In this document: in pieces, positions 15,998-24,516 of the stretch
Layout of the letters: each line of letters opens with the position of its first letter
Numbering within the stretch: position 1 is the stretch's first letter
Assembly: GCF_026626705.1 (NCBI RefSeq)
Contig: NZ_JAPNKC010000001.1
Coordinates: 2,790,001 to 2,854,000, forward strand
Source: Pyxidicoccus sp. MSG2
Lineage (GTDB): Bacteria > Myxococcota > Myxococcia > Myxococcales > Myxococcaceae
Length of the DNA stretch: 64,000 bases
Reading direction: 5' to 3'
The notes under the pieces: model-generated
Seen by the model: only the letters and a program-made list of their open reading frames with translations
What the model was told of the DNA's origin: nothing
Database searches by the model: none
Made by a program: the position numbers and the translations under genes

Positions 15998-16097
15998 CCG
16001 CGTCCTCCGTGGTGGCGTCACGCGCCACGGACCCGCCTGGGTCCGGCGCGACGCGCGGGCCGCAGCATGCACCGGATTCATCCCGTGCGCTTCGCCT

Positions 16098-16120
16098 GCC
16101 CGCCCGCCCGCCCGCCCGCC
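16098..16120. repeat. Tetranucleotide repeat (GCCC) x 5.75
   Basis: Uninterrupted GCCC units in the divergent gap between the hypothetical gene and the cupin gene, 76 bases before the cupin ATG. Could vary in length by slippage and change promoter spacing. Confidence 0.6.
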
Positions 16121-16195
16121 TGGAAGCGGAGGCACCGTCGGCTGGTGCTATCATCCCCTCGCCTCTTTCCCGGCTTCACCCCCCAGGGAACTTCC

Positions 16196-17566
16196 ATGGC
16201 CCCATCCAACTCCGTGCTCGACCTTCCTCCCGAGCCGTCCCTCGCCCTCCCCCGCTCCTTCTGGAAGACGTTCGTCAAGGAGTACTGGAACCGTCAGCCC
16301 ACCGTCCTCCGGGGACTGTTTCCCGCGCACTTCCCCACGCCCCAGGACGCCTTCGAGGCGGTGCTCGCGTGCGGTGAGCGCTACCGCAAGGGCGATTTCA
16401 AGCAGCAGATTCGCATCTACATCGAGCACGAGCCGGAGCCCGGTCAGGTCCCTGACTACTCCTCCATCTTCTCGCTGTCGCGCTACCTGCCCGTCCCCGA
16501 GGACCGGACGCTCGACGGGTACACGGCGCGCATGACGCACCAGCTGAAGGGCCGGCGCTTCGGCGTCCTGCTCAACAACCTCCAGACGTACCACTGGAAC
16601 CACTGGCTCCAGGTGAAGAGCTTCCTGGGGGGCTTCTTCCAGGCCGTCGGCGTGCCGATGTCGGGCGTGGACTCGACGCTCTTCATGGGCAACTACCTGT
16701 ACACGCCCTTCGGCGTGCACAAGGACGACCTGCACATCTTCAACTTCGTCATCCAGGGGCAGAAGGTGATGAGCCTCTGGCCCTTCGAGAAGCTCGCGCA
16801 TCGCGAGGAGCTGCCGAAGGACGGCCCCAACCTGATCGACCACAACGCGCTCATCCACCTGCGCGACAAGGCGGACGAGGAGCAGCTGCTCTCGCAGGCG
16901 GAGTTCCTGGAGGCCTCGCCGGGCGACATCCTCTTCTGGCCGGCCTCGTACTGGCACCGCGCGGAGCCGGGCAAGGGCATGGTCGTGTCCGCGTCGGTGG
17001 GCTTCAACTTCCGCCCGCCCGAGTTCGTCGAGATGGCCCCGGAGCACGAGTGGCCCGACCGGCTGCGCCACACGGAGATGCCGGGCGCGCCGAAGTGGAA
17101 GGTGCCCAACGCGCTGAAGAGCTCCATCGGCAAGCGCGGCAAGCGGGAGAATGTGATGGCCGCGGACCGCGAGAGCACCGCCGCCTGGGTGCGCTTCCTC
17201 ACCAACGGCGCCATGGAAGGGGTGCCGCCGGAGGACCGCTCCGCGAAGCCCGTCACCGGCCAGGACTGGGTGCGGGCCCATCCCTCGCGGCCCATCGTCA
17301 CCATGCCGCTCACGGGAGGCCAGGTGCTGGTGGCCGCCAATGGCCGCTCGTCCATGCTGGCCGCCAATGCCACGGTGAGCCGCCGCATGGAGAAGCTCGT
17401 GGCCACCCTCAACGCGGGCACGCCGGTGCGCGTGAAGGAGCTGGAGGAGGCGTTCTTCACGAAGCTGGAGGGGCGCACCTTCAAGCGCGGCGCCCTCCAG
17501 GGGCTGCTGAACGACCTGGTGCGCTGGCGGGCCGTGCAGCACTGCGAGCCCGGCCAGGAGGCCTGA
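16196..17566 (+). CDS. Cupin/JmjC-like 2-oxoglutarate oxygenase
   Basis: 456 residues. A double-stranded beta-helix core carries the iron ligands: His and Asp in GVHKDD near residue 174 and the distal His in YWHRAEP near 253. This is the HxD...H triad of cupin_4/JmjC hydroxylases. The C-terminal part is helical, with a winged-helix-like section near the end (KLVATLNAGTPVRVKELEEAFF). Such enzymes hydroxylate proteins, including ribosomal proteins; the target here is unknown. Start: ATG at 16196 preceded by CAGGGAA; a longer frame from 16067 is Pro/Arg junk over the GCCC repeat. Convergent with TldE (21-base gap). Confidence 0.83.
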   Translation: MAPSNSVLDLPPEPSLALPRSFWKTFVKEYWNRQPTVLRGLFPAHFPTPQDAFEAVLACGERYRKGDFKQQIRIYIEHEPEPGQVPDYSSIFSLSRYLPVPEDRTLDGYTARMTHQLKGRRFGVLLNNLQTYHWNHWLQVKSFLGGFFQAVGVPMSGVDSTLFMGNYLYTPFGVHKDDLHIFNFVIQGQKVMSLWPFEKLAHREELPKDGPNLIDHNALIHLRDKADEEQLLSQAEFLEASPGDILFWPASYWHRAEPGKGMVVSASVGFNFRPPEFVEMAPEHEWPDRLRHTEMPGAPKWKVPNALKSSIGKRGKRENVMAADRESTAAWVRFLTNGAMEGVPPEDRSAKPVTGQDWVRAHPSRPIVTMPLTGGQVLVAANGRSSMLAANATVSRRMEKLVATLNAGTPVRVKELEEAFFTKLEGRTFKRGALQGLLNDLVRWRAVQHCEPGQEA

Positions 17567-17587
17567 CGCGGGCGCCCGTCCCGGCCC

Positions 17588-18964
17588 TCACCCCGGTGGG
17601 GTCAGGGCCAGGACGAGGCTCGGCGTGCCGACGCCGTCGGCGGTGGGGAAGAACGTCAAATCGCTCCCCACGCCCCGGAGCGCGCGGAACGTCTCCATCA
17701 CGGGAAGCTCCAGCTCCACCGGGGCGATGCGGCGCACGCGGCGTCCGCCCCGCACCTCCCAGCCCCCGGCGATGAGGAGCACCACGCCGGGGCGGGACAT
17801 CGTCGTGAAGGTCTCCACGCGGGCCACCAGCTCCGTGCAGTCCGCGGGCAGCGCGTCGGCGCGCGGGACGACGAAGAGGTTGAGGGGCGAGGGCGCGGGA
17901 GGCGCGGTGCCTTCGCGGAAGCCCCGGCCGTGGGGCTCGGCGCCGAGCCGTGCCGCCGTCTCCGCCGAGTGGAGGAAGCCCGCCAGCCGCCCCTCGGAGA
18001 TGAGCTTCAGCGCGCGCGTGGGTTGGCCCTCGTCGTCGAGCGTCCTCAGGCAGGTGCCCAGCGGCTGGCGCGGGTCGTCCTCCACGGACAGCAGTGACGG
18101 GAAGGGCTTCTTCCCCGCGGCACGAGCCAGGGCGGGCGTCGAGGCCGCCACGTCTCCGCGCAGCAGCCAGGCGAGGCCCGCCACCAGCGGCGCCGCCACG
18201 GCGGGGTGCAGGACCCACGGCAGGCCCGGTGACGGCGGCCCGGCGGGCCCTTCCAGCGCGGCCACGGCCTCTTCCAGGCGCGCTCGGAGCGGCGCGAAGT
18301 CCACCTCGCCGCCCGGCGGCGCGGCCACGGCGTCCACCACGGCGCCGCGTGCGGTCTCGCAGCGCACGAAGGCCTCCTCCGCGCACCCTGCTTCACCCCG
18401 GCACCCGCCGTCCGCGCGCAGCACCGCGCGCCAGGTGGCCGTCTGGGTGAGCACCGCCGCCTGCACCACCACGCCGGGAGGAAGTCCCGTGCGGAGGAGG
18501 CGCTCCGACAGCGCCTCCAGCCGGGACGAGGTGTCCTCCGGCAGCGCGGGAGGGACGTCAGGGCCCGGCTCCAGCGCGGGGGGCACGGGTCCTCGCGCGC
18601 CGGAGGCCGCGCTCCGGACGGCGGCGGCCAGCACGTCCCGCACGTCCTCGCGCCCGCCCACTGGCGCCGCGGCAGCGCCGAAGGAGTCTCCCAGCCAGAC
18701 GCGGGCGCACGCCGTCCGGGACTCGCCCCGGGTGGTGACGGCCGTGCCGGCGTGGACGTCGAGCTCCCGGCTCACCCGCCGCGTCGCCGAGAGATGCAAC
18801 TCCAGGCTGTCCACGCCGAGCGCGCGGGCGGTGTCCGCGAGCGCGTCACGTCCCGCCTCGGCCAGCGCCGCCAGCGAAGCGCCCTGCTCCGTCTCCGCAC
18901 CGTCCCGTCCACCGCCAGGGGTTCGCATCCGTCGCGTCAGGCTCCCGCCCGCATCATGCCGCAT
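17588..18964 (-). CDS. tldE: TldE/PmbA-like metalloprotease subunit
   Basis: About 458 residues. The fold pattern of PmbA/TldE is visible: N-terminal half with the sensor-like alpha/beta region, then HPAVAAPLVAGLAWLLRGD, DDPRQPLGTCLRTLDDEGQPTRALKLISEGRLAGFLHS and a C-terminal beta segment ending VELELPVMETFRALRGVGSDLTFF. No HExxxH motif, as expected for TldE, the non-catalytic partner of TldD. Start: ATG at 18964 (GGGAG upstream) or 18928; choice uncertain. It is divergent from tldD, so both halves of the protease are made from one 163-base control region. Known substrates elsewhere are the microcin B17 leader and CcdA. Confidence 0.75.
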   Translation of the reverse strand: MRHDAGGSLTRRMRTPGGGRDGAETEQGASLAALAEAGRDALADTARALGVDSLELHLSATRRVSRELDVHAGTAVTTRGESRTACARVWLGDSFGAAAAPVGGREDVRDVLAAAVRSAASGARGPVPPALEPGPDVPPALPEDTSSRLEALSERLLRTGLPPGVVVQAAVLTQTATWRAVLRADGGCRGEAGCAEEAFVRCETARGAVVDAVAAPPGGEVDFAPLRARLEEAVAALEGPAGPPSPGLPWVLHPAVAAPLVAGLAWLLRGDVAASTPALARAAGKKPFPSLLSVEDDPRQPLGTCLRTLDDEGQPTRALKLISEGRLAGFLHSAETAARLGAEPHGRGFREGTAPPAPSPLNLFVVPRADALPADCTELVARVETFTTMSRPGVVLLIAGGWEVRGGRRVRRIAPVELELPVMETFRALRGVGSDLTFFPTADGVGTPSLVLALTPPG

Positions 18965-19127
18965 CCTTGCGCTCCCGCGCGTGCTTCGCACCGTGTGCCC
19001 ATGACACCGGGCCGCTCGCGGCACCCGCCTCCTCGCCCGCCGCCGCGCCCCGCCGGACGGGCTGGGCACCCGGTGTGCGCCGGTGCCATGATTCGCACCA
19101 GGGCGCCGCCCCTGGAGAAGCCAACGC

Positions 19128-20405
19128 GTGGACTGGTTCGTCGAGCGGCACGAGGTCAGCGAGGTGGTGCACCAGCGCTCGGGGCTGCGCGTCCGGGCGC
19201 CCACGCTCGAGCGCGGCTGCTCCGTCCACCGCGAGCACCCCGGCGGCAGCCAGCACACGTGGACGGAAGTGGCGGGCGCGGGCCTGCCTCCCGGTGCCCT
19301 GCCCGCTTCGCTCGCGGAGGAAGCGCGCGCGCTGCTCGCCCCCGAGCCGGGACTCTCTGGCGGCGGTGAGGCCTTCGCGGAGCTCATCCACGGACTGGTG
19401 GACGCGGCGCGCGCCGAGGGCGCGGCCCACCTCGACGTCCTGCTGCGCCACGTGCGGCGCGACACCCTCTTCTCCGACGAAGCGCGGCGTGTGCGAGCGC
19501 AGCGAGAGGCCGTGATTGTCGAGGTGAAGGTGCTCCACACCACCGACGGCGGCCCGGTGGAGCAGTGGCGCTGCGCCGCGTACCCGGACGTCCCCCGGCT
19601 CCTGGAGGCGGCCTCCACGCTGCGGACGCGGGTGGGCCGCCTGGCGCGCGAGTGGGGGGAGCAGACGCCCCCGGTGCCGTGCCCCACGGGCCCGCTGCCC
19701 ATCGTCTTCCCGCCCGGCGCGGCCTCCGCCTGCTTCTTCCACGAGGTCTGCGGCCATCCCCTGGAGGGAGACGTCGTCGCCCGCGGCGGCTCGTACCTGG
19801 CGCGCCGGCTCGGGGAGCGCGTGGCGCCCGAGCACGTCTCCGTGTCGGACGACCCCACCGACGGCCACGAGGCGCTGGCCTACGCGACGGACGACGAGGG
19901 CCAGCCGGCGTGCGCGGTGCCGCTGCTGCGCGCGGGCGTCGTCGGCGTGCCCCTGCTCGACACGCGGAGCGCGCGGGCCCTGGGCCTTTCGCCCAACGGC
20001 CACGGCCGCCGGGTGAGCTTCCGCCACCCGCCCCTGCCCCGCATGGCGCACACCCGCGTGGAGCCCCACCAGGGGGAGCTCGCCTCGCTGCTGCATGACG
20101 TGCGGCACGGGCTGCTCGTGCGGCACCTCACGCCCCGCCACATGAACCTGCTGTCGGGGGACTTCAGCTTCTACGTGGTGGAGGCCCAGGAGGTGCGCGA
20201 CGGCGTGCCGGGCCGGCGGGTGTCACCCGCCATCCTCAGCGGCAATGGCCTGGAGGCCCTGGCCGCCATCGACGCGGTGGGCGCCGACGTCACCAACCTC
20301 TTCGCGACCCGCGGCTGCCGGAAGATGAACCACGGCCCGCTGCCCGTGTCCTTCGGGCAGCCCTCCGTGCGCTTCCGCCAGCTCCACGTCCGGCCCTGGC
20401 GCTGA
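19128..20405 (+). CDS. tldD: TldD-like zinc metalloprotease subunit
   Basis: 425 residues. The active-site motif FHEVCGHPLEGD (HExxGH, two zinc His plus Glu) is near residue 205; the third ligand Cys is present in RGCRKMNHG near the C-terminus, followed by the conserved GPLPVSFGQPS strand. So the catalytic set is complete. Known: TldD pairs with TldE to cleave unfolded peptides, including RiPP leaders. Start: GTG at 19128 with GGAG 9-13 bases before it. Shorter than E. coli TldD (481), with the difference in the N-terminal half. A candidate peptide substrate gene lies 5 kb to the right. Confidence 0.85.
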   Translation: MDWFVERHEVSEVVHQRSGLRVRAPTLERGCSVHREHPGGSQHTWTEVAGAGLPPGALPASLAEEARALLAPEPGLSGGGEAFAELIHGLVDAARAEGAAHLDVLLRHVRRDTLFSDEARRVRAQREAVIVEVKVLHTTDGGPVEQWRCAAYPDVPRLLEAASTLRTRVGRLAREWGEQTPPVPCPTGPLPIVFPPGAASACFFHEVCGHPLEGDVVARGGSYLARRLGERVAPEHVSVSDDPTDGHEALAYATDDEGQPACAVPLLRAGVVGVPLLDTRSARALGLSPNGHGRRVSFRHPPLPRMAHTRVEPHQGELASLLHDVRHGLLVRHLTPRHMNLLSGDFSFYVVEAQEVRDGVPGRRVSPAILSGNGLEALAAIDAVGADVTNLFATRGCRKMNHGPLPVSFGQPSVRFRQLHVRPWR

Positions 20406-20442
20406 GGCCCGCGAGGAAGCGGCCCTTCCGCGCCCCACGGCG

Positions 20443-21555
20443 TCACTGGCCGATGCAGCGCCAGCTCAGGTCGTCCGGCGGCACCGGATCCGCGTCCGGG
20501 TCCACCGGCTCGTCCTCCGCGCGCAGCGCGAAGTGGCGCAGGAAGGAGATGCCCGGCACGCCCGGCACGGTGATGGCCGGCACGCGCCAGGGGCGGGGAC
20601 CGAACGGGCCCGGCTCCTCCTCCGGCCCCGTCACCACGGTGTCCTTGAAGGTCAGCGTCACCGGGGCCGAGCCGCCGCCAGGAGGCAGCACCACGGCGAA
20701 GTACCCCAGGCTGCTGGTGGGCTCCGGCGCGGCCAGGTAGCCCATGGGCGACTGCCCCTCGGGGACGACGCCCGGCGGCGCCCAGTCGATGCCGTAGACG
20801 GTGCCGCGCGAGGCCTCGGCGGTGATGCCGCCGCTGGGGATGTTGAAGAGGTCCAGCGCGAAGCTGGGGGCGTACACCCAGACGAGCACCACGCCGCCCG
20901 TCTTCGCCGGGTCCGCCAGGTCCGCCGCGGTGGTGGGCGTCCCCTGCGCGGAGAGCAGCTGCGCGAGCGCGCCCAGCGCGCCCGTCTCACCCACCAGCGC
21001 GGCCACCTGCCCCTGGCACATCGCCGGCGAGGCGATGATGGGGCGCAGCGCGGTGGTGGGGAAGTACTGGCCCTCGGGGACGGTCTCGAACGGAGGCGAC
21101 GGGTAGATGTCCACGCCGCCGGTGAGCACCGGGCCCTGCGCGGGTGGCTCGGCGCGCGCCAGGTAGTGGAGGGTGTCGCTGGAGGGCACGCCCTGCACCT
21201 GCCAGAAGCCGGTGGGCGTGGAGGGCGCCTGACTGGAGCCCGCCCGCGCGCCGTCGGCCACGAGGCTCACGCTGGAGCCCACGGCCACCGACAGCGTGAG
21301 GAAGGGGATGCCCTCGAAGAGCGCGGGCGGCGGCGCGTTCTCACCCTCCGGGTCCTCCGGGTCGGGCGGGAACATGGCCAGCGAGAAGAAGAACGCTTCC
21401 GGGTCATGGACAATGCCGGAGACGGTGGTCTGCCGCTCGGGGAGCGGGGAGAAGGGGACCTCGTCCGCCAGCGGCGCGGACGGGACGACGTCCTCTCCGG
21501 AGCAACCGGAGAGGGCGAGCAGGACGCTGGTGAAGACAGCGGTGGAAGTCCTCAT
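20443..21555 (-). CDS. Lipoprotein of unknown function
   Basis: 370 residues. Signal peptide with lipobox LALSGC at residues about 14-19, so a lipid-anchored envelope protein. The next residues are EDVV; no Asp at +2. The mature part is Pro/Gly-rich, with no Cys-heme motifs, and a C-terminal segment rich in Asp/Pro (EDEPVDPDADPVPPDD). No family recognised. Start: ATG at 21555, followed by a normal positive n-region (MRTS). It follows the pentaheme lipoprotein by 20 bases and is the last gene of the same operon, so it probably works with those cytochromes. Confidence 0.72.
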   Translation of the reverse strand: MRTSTAVFTSVLLALSGCSGEDVVPSAPLADEVPFSPLPERQTTVSGIVHDPEAFFFSLAMFPPDPEDPEGENAPPPALFEGIPFLTLSVAVGSSVSLVADGARAGSSQAPSTPTGFWQVQGVPSSDTLHYLARAEPPAQGPVLTGGVDIYPSPPFETVPEGQYFPTTALRPIIASPAMCQGQVAALVGETGALGALAQLLSAQGTPTTAADLADPAKTGGVVLVWVYAPSFALDLFNIPSGGITAEASRGTVYGIDWAPPGVVPEGQSPMGYLAAPEPTSSLGYFAVVLPPGGGSAPVTLTFKDTVVTGPEEEPGPFGPRPWRVPAITVPGVPGISFLRHFALRAEDEPVDPDADPVPPDDLSWRCIGQ

Positions 21556-21575
21556 GGGCGGTCTCTCTCGGAAGC

Positions 21576-23471
21576 TCAGTTCTTCGGCAGGACGTGCTCT
21601 GCCGGCGGCGCGGCGACGTGGCACGCGTTGGCGCAATTGCCGTAGGCGTTGGGGGTGACCTGCAGCGGCGCGAACTGCAGGTCGAAGTAGTCGGTGCCGT
21701 GCGAGGTGAGGTGGCAGCTGTTGCAGGCGATGAGGCTGGGGCGCAGGGTGCTCTCGCGCGACAGATGGCACAGCGTGCAGTCACCCTTGTTCTGCGCGTA
21801 CTTGCGCGAGTTGATGTGCAGGCTGTGAATCATTTCGGAGATGTGGCCGACGGACGCGTCGAAGTGGCACGTCTTGCACAGCTCCACGTGGTCCACGCTC
21901 ACGCCGTGGTGCAGGTTGCTCAGCGAGTTCACCCCGTTGTGGCACAACTGGCAGTTGCCCACGCGGCCCGGGTAGGTGGTGGGCTCGGCCTGGCCCACCT
22001 GGAAGAAGAAGGGGTCCATCCGGTTGAGGCGCTCGCCCATGAAGGAGCGGTGGCCCTTGAGGACGACGGCATAGGTGCCGGCCCTGGCGCTCTCCGGCAG
22101 CTTCACGGCGTAGCGGGTGGGCGGCTCGGTGGCGTTGCCGCCGGGAATGACGTTGGTGCCGGGCGCGACGTAGTACTTGGGCTCGCTGAGCTCCGGGAAG
22201 GCGAAGTACGGCAGCGAGTACGTGCCGTTGACCACCCGCAGGTCCTGCAGCGGGCCCACCACCTTGAAGCCGGACTCGGAGCTGCTGGTGTCGCGGAAGT
22301 TCAGCAGCATGCCCTCGTTGAAATAGCCCAGGCCGTTGGACTCGTCGCCGAGGTACTCATCGAAGCTGGGCATCAGGTCGCGCGAGTGCAGGCCGTGGCC
22401 GTCACCGTCCTGGAGGGACACCTGGAAGTCCAGCGTGTCGCCCGGCTGGAAGAACTGGCCGTTGGCGGGCGTGTTCATCCGCACCGCCTGCTCCAGGCCG
22501 AAGCCGCAGGGCACGCGCTCGGAGGTGGCCAGCCCGTCCGCGTCCAGGCGGTAGCAGGTGGCGGGGCGCTCCGCCTCGGGGACGAAGTTGACGGGGAAGT
22601 AGAAGGGCGCGTCCTTCATCAGGCTCCAGGTGACGCGGATGGCGCCCTCGCCGGTGAGCTGCGGCATGGTGAAGGACTTGAACGGGTTGGTGGAGTTGGC
22701 GAGGGAGACCTTCACGCCCGTGTGGAAGACGGGGTCGCCGAACTTCGCCACGCGGTGCAGCTCCGGGTCCCCGGGGAAGTTGGGACGGCCGACGCCGTTC
22801 ACCGCCCAGCTCACGCGGGTGCGGCCGGTGACGCTGGTCTCCGCGAGGAAGTCCGTGCGCTTGTACGTCTGCTCCGCGCGCACGTTGCCGTCCGCGTCGA
22901 GCACCTCCAGCAGGAAGGTGTCGTCGACGGACGTCATCCACGCGGCGTTCTCGAAGTAGGTCTCGCGCCGGTAGGCGTCGTCGCTCATGAGCCGCCACTC
23001 GTCGCGGCCAACGGCCAGGCCGGACCAGTCCAGGCTCTTGAAGAGCGACTGCTTGCGCATCCACGTCGCCGGGGCCTGGCGGTTGGTGTAGTTCGTGTGG
23101 ACGTTGATGGCGGCGTCCATCACCGTCAGCTCGCGCAGGAAGTAGAGCGCGCCGGGCGTCACGTTGAACTTCGCCGTGGGGGGCGCGGGCGGACCGGGCG
23201 GGAAGCCGGAGTTGATGTTCTGGCAAGCAGCCGGGTAGCCGGGCAGCGGCCGCGCGCCGGAGGCCACGGGCTCGCCGCTGGGGAGCACCGCGCAGCCCTG
23301 GAACGACAGCAGGGACAGCGAGATGGCGCCGGAAGCGGAGCTCGAGTAGGGGTCGAACGCCCTCGCGCCACGGCCACGCGTCCCTTCCGCGTCGGAGGTG
23401 TTGAGGACGTCACAGCCCGCGCCAAGCACGAGCGCGAGCGTGAGGACACAGCTCAGGGGAGACGGTTTCAT
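21576..23471 (-). CDS. Multiheme c-type cytochrome lipoprotein
   Basis: 631 residues. Lipobox LGAGC near residue 20 marks a lipoprotein. The first ~470 residues form Ig-like/beta-rich domains without hemes. The C-terminal ~140 residues hold four CxxCH motifs (CQLCH, CKTCH, CTLCH, CNSCH) and one CxxxCH (CANACH), i.e. up to five hemes, with extra His as axial ligands. The pattern resembles OmcA/MtrC-type outer-surface cytochromes but is smaller. Likely role: electron transfer across or at the outer membrane. It lies in an operon with a diheme cytochrome and a Rieske oxygenase; the ribosome site before the ATG at 23471 is weak. Confidence 0.85.
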   Translation of the reverse strand: MKPSPLSCVLTLALVLGAGCDVLNTSDAEGTRGRGARAFDPYSSSASGAISLSLLSFQGCAVLPSGEPVASGARPLPGYPAACQNINSGFPPGPPAPPTAKFNVTPGALYFLRELTVMDAAINVHTNYTNRQAPATWMRKQSLFKSLDWSGLAVGRDEWRLMSDDAYRRETYFENAAWMTSVDDTFLLEVLDADGNVRAEQTYKRTDFLAETSVTGRTRVSWAVNGVGRPNFPGDPELHRVAKFGDPVFHTGVKVSLANSTNPFKSFTMPQLTGEGAIRVTWSLMKDAPFYFPVNFVPEAERPATCYRLDADGLATSERVPCGFGLEQAVRMNTPANGQFFQPGDTLDFQVSLQDGDGHGLHSRDLMPSFDEYLGDESNGLGYFNEGMLLNFRDTSSSESGFKVVGPLQDLRVVNGTYSLPYFAFPELSEPKYYVAPGTNVIPGGNATEPPTRYAVKLPESARAGTYAVVLKGHRSFMGERLNRMDPFFFQVGQAEPTTYPGRVGNCQLCHNGVNSLSNLHHGVSVDHVELCKTCHFDASVGHISEMIHSLHINSRKYAQNKGDCTLCHLSRESTLRPSLIACNSCHLTSHGTDYFDLQFAPLQVTPNAYGNCANACHVAAPPAEHVLPKN

Positions 23472-23550
23472 GGGAAGGGGGCCACCAGGGGGAGCGGCTT
23501 CGCGGCGCGGCGGCAGTCTACCGGGATCATTGGGGGGAGGCCAGCGCACG

Positions 23551-24516
23551 TCAGTCACCCGCCTTGGCGGCGACCGGCGCGGACGCGGTCTTCAGGTAGC
23601 GGTAGAGGGCGCGGAGATCATCCTCCCTCATCCCGGAGAAGTCCCTCCACGGCATGACGAGCCGGTTGAGCTGGCCGTCGCGGACAGGCGCGTCCGCCAC
23701 CTCGCGGAAGGCGGTGAAGCGGGCCACGAAGGCGTCCTCGTCCGGAGGGAGGCGACCCTTCGGAGGCAGCAGCAGGCTCGGGGCCTGCTCGGCGCCGTGA
23801 GGCGTGGGCGTGGCACGGCCGCCTGCGAAGGGCCCCGGGCCGCCGGGGCCCGGGGGACCGGAGTGGCAGAAGGCGCACTGCGCCACGGTGGCCAGGTAGC
23901 GGCCGCGCTCGACGGGCGTGGGGCCGGGCTCCGCCACCGCCGTGGTGAGCGGCGCGGCCAGACCCTTCAACTCCTCGGACACCTCCGCGGGCACCTGCGT
24001 GCGCGGGGTGGCGCGTGGCGAGGCAGGCACCTGCCGCAGCCACGCCACCACCGCGCGTGCGTCCGCGTCGGACAGGGCGCGCAGCTCCAGGTACGGCATC
24101 ATGGGGAACAGGTCGCGGCCGTCGCGGCCGAAGCCCTCGCGCAGCGCGCGCAGCAGCTCCACGTCCGTCCACCGGCCCACGCCGTGCTCGGGGTCCGAGG
24201 TGATGTTGGGGGCGCAGACGCGGCCCGGCAGCTCCCAGCCGTCGCCGAAGCAGGCGCCCGCCAGGGGCGTGCCCGTCATCGGGCCGCCGAACCGACCGAA
24301 GTCCCGCTCCGTGTGGCAGGAGACACAGCCCAGCACGTGCTCCGCCAGGTAGCGCCCGCGCTCCACCTGTGCGGCGTTCGCGGCCGGAGCCTTCGCCTCC
24401 ACGGCCGGAGCCTTCGCCTCCACGGCCGGAGCCTTCGCCTCCGCGGGCGGTGCTTCCGCGCGCTCGCGGCACGCGGCCAGCGCCAGCAACAGGGCCGCGG
24501 CCCCCGTCCACCTCAT
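23551..24516 (-). CDS. Diheme cytochrome c lipoprotein
   Basis: 321 residues. Lipobox LALAAC near residue 16. Two heme motifs, CVSCH near residue 64 and CAFCH near 215, each in a class I cytochrome c context (ERGRYLAEHVLGCVSCHT; ERGRYLATVAQCAFCHS), so it is an internal duplication of the cytochrome domain. Between lipobox and first heme is a linker with three near-identical VEAKAPA repeats. Start: ATG at 24516 with GGAGGAA upstream; it overlaps the Rieske stop by ATGA, so translation is coupled. Likely electron donor/acceptor in the envelope, perhaps to the pentaheme lipoprotein. Confidence 0.88.
   Translation of the reverse strand: MRWTGAAALLLALAACRERAEAPPAEAKAPAVEAKAPAVEAKAPAANAAQVERGRYLAEHVLGCVSCHTERDFGRFGGPMTGTPLAGACFGDGWELPGRVCAPNITSDPEHGVGRWTDVELLRALREGFGRDGRDLFPMMPYLELRALSDADARAVVAWLRQVPASPRATPRTQVPAEVSEELKGLAAPLTTAVAEPGPTPVERGRYLATVAQCAFCHSGPPGPGGPGPFAGGRATPTPHGAEQAPSLLLPPKGRLPPDEDAFVARFTAFREVADAPVRDGQLNRLVMPWRDFSGMREDDLRALYRYLKTASAPVAAKAGD
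24381..24442. repeat. Three tandem 21-bp repeats inside the diheme cytochrome gene
   Basis: Unit CGGCCGGAGCCTTCGCCTCCA on the plus strand, nearly exact three times. It encodes the VEAKAPA spacer between lipid anchor and first heme domain. Copy number change would be in frame and alter tether length. Confidence 0.8.

Noticed and set aside
24381..24442. CRISPR-like repeat array
   Set aside because: Only three directly adjoining 21-bp units without spacers, inside a gene and in frame.
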